Translations under genes and position numbers: made by a program
Notes under the pieces: model-generated
What the model saw: only the letters and a program-made list of their open reading frames with translations
What the model was told of the DNA's origin: nothing
Databases searched by the model: none
Part shown: positions 62,942 through 64,000 of the stretch, in pieces
Layout: every line of letters starts with the position of its first letter
How positions within the stretch are numbered: position 1 is the first letter of the stretch
Source: Castellaniella sp040276065
GTDB taxonomy: Bacteria; Pseudomonadota; Gammaproteobacteria; Burkholderiales; Burkholderiaceae_B
Direction: 5' to 3'
Assembly (NCBI RefSeq): GCF_040276065.1
Contig: NZ_JBELOI010000010.1
Location: forward strand, 1 to 64,000
DNA length: 64,000 bases

Positions 62942-64000
62942 ATGCTGCGCGAGCTGCACATCAACGACTTCGTCATCGTCACCCAGGCCGGCCTCGACTT
63001 CGAAGCCGGCTTCACCGTGTTCTCGGGCGAGACCGGCGCCGGCAAGTCCATCCTGATCGATGCCCTGTCCCTGGCGCTGGGCGAGCGCGGCGAGGCCTCG
63101 TTGCTGCGCGAGGGCGCCGAACGCGCCGACATCAGCGCCCGATTCGACGCCCCCGAGGCCGCCCTCGATTGGCTCGCCGAACAGGCCCTCGAAGGCCCCG
63201 AGCTCATTCTGCGGCGGGTGATCGACCGCCAGGGTCGCAGCAAGGCCTATATCAACGGCACGCCCGCGACTCTGGCCCAACTGCGCGACCTGGGCGCCCT
63301 GCTGGTCGACATTCACGGGCAACACGCCCACCAGAGCCTGCTGCGCGTTGCCGGCCAGCGCGAACTGCTCGACGCTCAGGGCGGCCACCAGGCCCTGGCG
63401 CGCGCGGTCGCCGGCGCCTGGCAGGACTGGCGCGCGGCCGCCTCCACCCTCGACGAGGCTCGCCGCGATGCCGAGGGCCAGGCCCAGGCCCGAGAGCGTC
63501 TCGCCGACGACCTGGCCGCGCTGGACGCCATCGATCCCCAGCCCGGCCAATGGCAGGATTTGTGCGCGCGCCAGGCGCGCCTCGCCCATGCCCAGACCCT
63601 GCTCGAGGGCGCGGGCCAGGCCATCGAGGCACTGGACGGCGAACAGGGCTCCGCCGCCCAGGCCCTACACGCCGCGCGACACGCGCTGCAACCCCTGCTG
63701 CGCCACGACACCGCTCTGGACGAGTTCTACCAAGCCGTCGAATCCGCGCGCATCGTCTGCGCCGACGCGGTCTCCGGGCTCAACGCCTACCTCGACCGCA
63801 TCGAGCTGGACCCCGATGCCCTGGCGCAGGCCGAGCAACGCATGACGCGGCTGTTCGATGCGGCGCGCCGTTTCCATACCGAACCCGAGGCCCTGCCCGA
63901 ACTGCACGAGCGCCTGCTCGAGCAAGCCCGGGCCGACGCGGCCGCGCTCGACCTCGAGGCCCTCGCCGCCGCATGCCGCGAGGCCGAGACCCGCTACCGG
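62942..64000 (+). CDS. recN: DNA repair protein RecN (partial, runs off the window)
   Basis: SMC-like ATPase used in double-strand-break repair. The 353 visible codons cover the N-terminal head with Walker A FSGETGAGKSILIDAL (Gly29-Ser36), the conserved VDIHGQHAHQSLL segment at about 121 and the first coiled-coil arm. The signature motif, Walker B and C-terminal head lie beyond 64000. It starts at ATG 62942 and probably shares a transcript with nadK. Confidence 0.95.
   Translation, partial: MLRELHINDFVIVTQAGLDFEAGFTVFSGETGAGKSILIDALSLALGERGEASLLREGAERADISARFDAPEAALDWLAEQALEGPELILRRVIDRQGRSKAYINGTPATLAQLRDLGALLVDIHGQHAHQSLLRVAGQRELLDAQGGHQALARAVAGAWQDWRAAASTLDEARRDAEGQAQARERLADDLAALDAIDPQPGQWQDLCARQARLAHAQTLLEGAGQAIEALDGEQGSAAQALHAARHALQPLLRHDTALDEFYQAVESARIVCADAVSGLNAYLDRIELDPDALAQAEQRMTRLFDAARRFHTEPEALPELHERLLEQARADAAALDLEALAAACREAETRYR

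Overview
The window is high-GC chromosomal DNA from a betaproteobacterium, most likely Burkholderiales and probably Alcaligenaceae-like (Bordetella/Achromobacter/Castellaniella relatives). The evidence is the housekeeping order hrcA-hemH-grpE-dnaK-dnaJ divergent from nadK-recN, the ftsK-lolA-rarA-(hypothetical)-serS run, heat-shock genes with sigma-32-type promoters, and the many LysR- and Liv/Dpp-type catabolic loci. No species is assigned.

Layout: (1) 1-2430, the right end of an integrated element: three small unrecognised genes, a structured and terminated plus-strand RNA region, and a 5'-truncated tyrosine integrase that stops 14 nt from the 3' end of tRNA-Ser(CGA). (2) 2432-12773, core genes: tRNA-Ser, serS, a small membrane protein, rarA, lolA, ftsK, trxB, an Smr-domain protein, an EmrE-type exporter, and a one-polypeptide SpeD-SpeE spermidine enzyme with a structured leader. 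(3) 13039-21660, a gamma-glutamyltransferase / TSUP exporter / Dpp-type ABC importer operon divergent from a FadR-type GntR regulator. (4) 21741-22656, a deletion scar in which the 3' halves of a cadA-like ATPase gene and a cadR-like regulator gene meet. (5) 22816-27781, icd, a DUF1841 gene, two small c-type cytochromes, and a MoxR ATPase with a VWA (CoxE-like) protein. (6) 27808-49323, a large catabolic regulon described below. (7) 49390-52977, tricarballylate-type oxidation genes tcuB, tcuA and a LysR regulator. (8) 53064-64000, an M16 protease, then dnaJ, dnaK, grpE, hemH and hrcA, with divergent nadK and the start of recN.

The part most likely to be undescribed is region 6. A LysR regulator (29841-30776) lies among two flavoprotein dehydrogenases, an aldehyde dehydrogenase translationally coupled to a thiamine-diphosphate enzyme, a TIM-barrel isomerase, two NAD-dependent epimerase/dehydratase-type enzymes, a cupin and an SDR. 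There are also two complete branched-chain-type ABC importers. In each importer LivM, LivG and LivF are fused into one chain of 840-851 residues. Four near-identical 19-bp sites of the form ATA/ATC-N9-TATACC (a T-N11-A LysR box) lie upstream of the four transcription units, including lysR itself. They tie the roughly 21-kb region into one probable regulon. The substrate is unknown. The ThDP-enzyme/aldehyde-dehydrogenase pair suggests C-C cleavage of a (cyclic) ketone followed by oxidation of the aldehyde formed.

All calls come from reading the sequence. No database or folding search was run.
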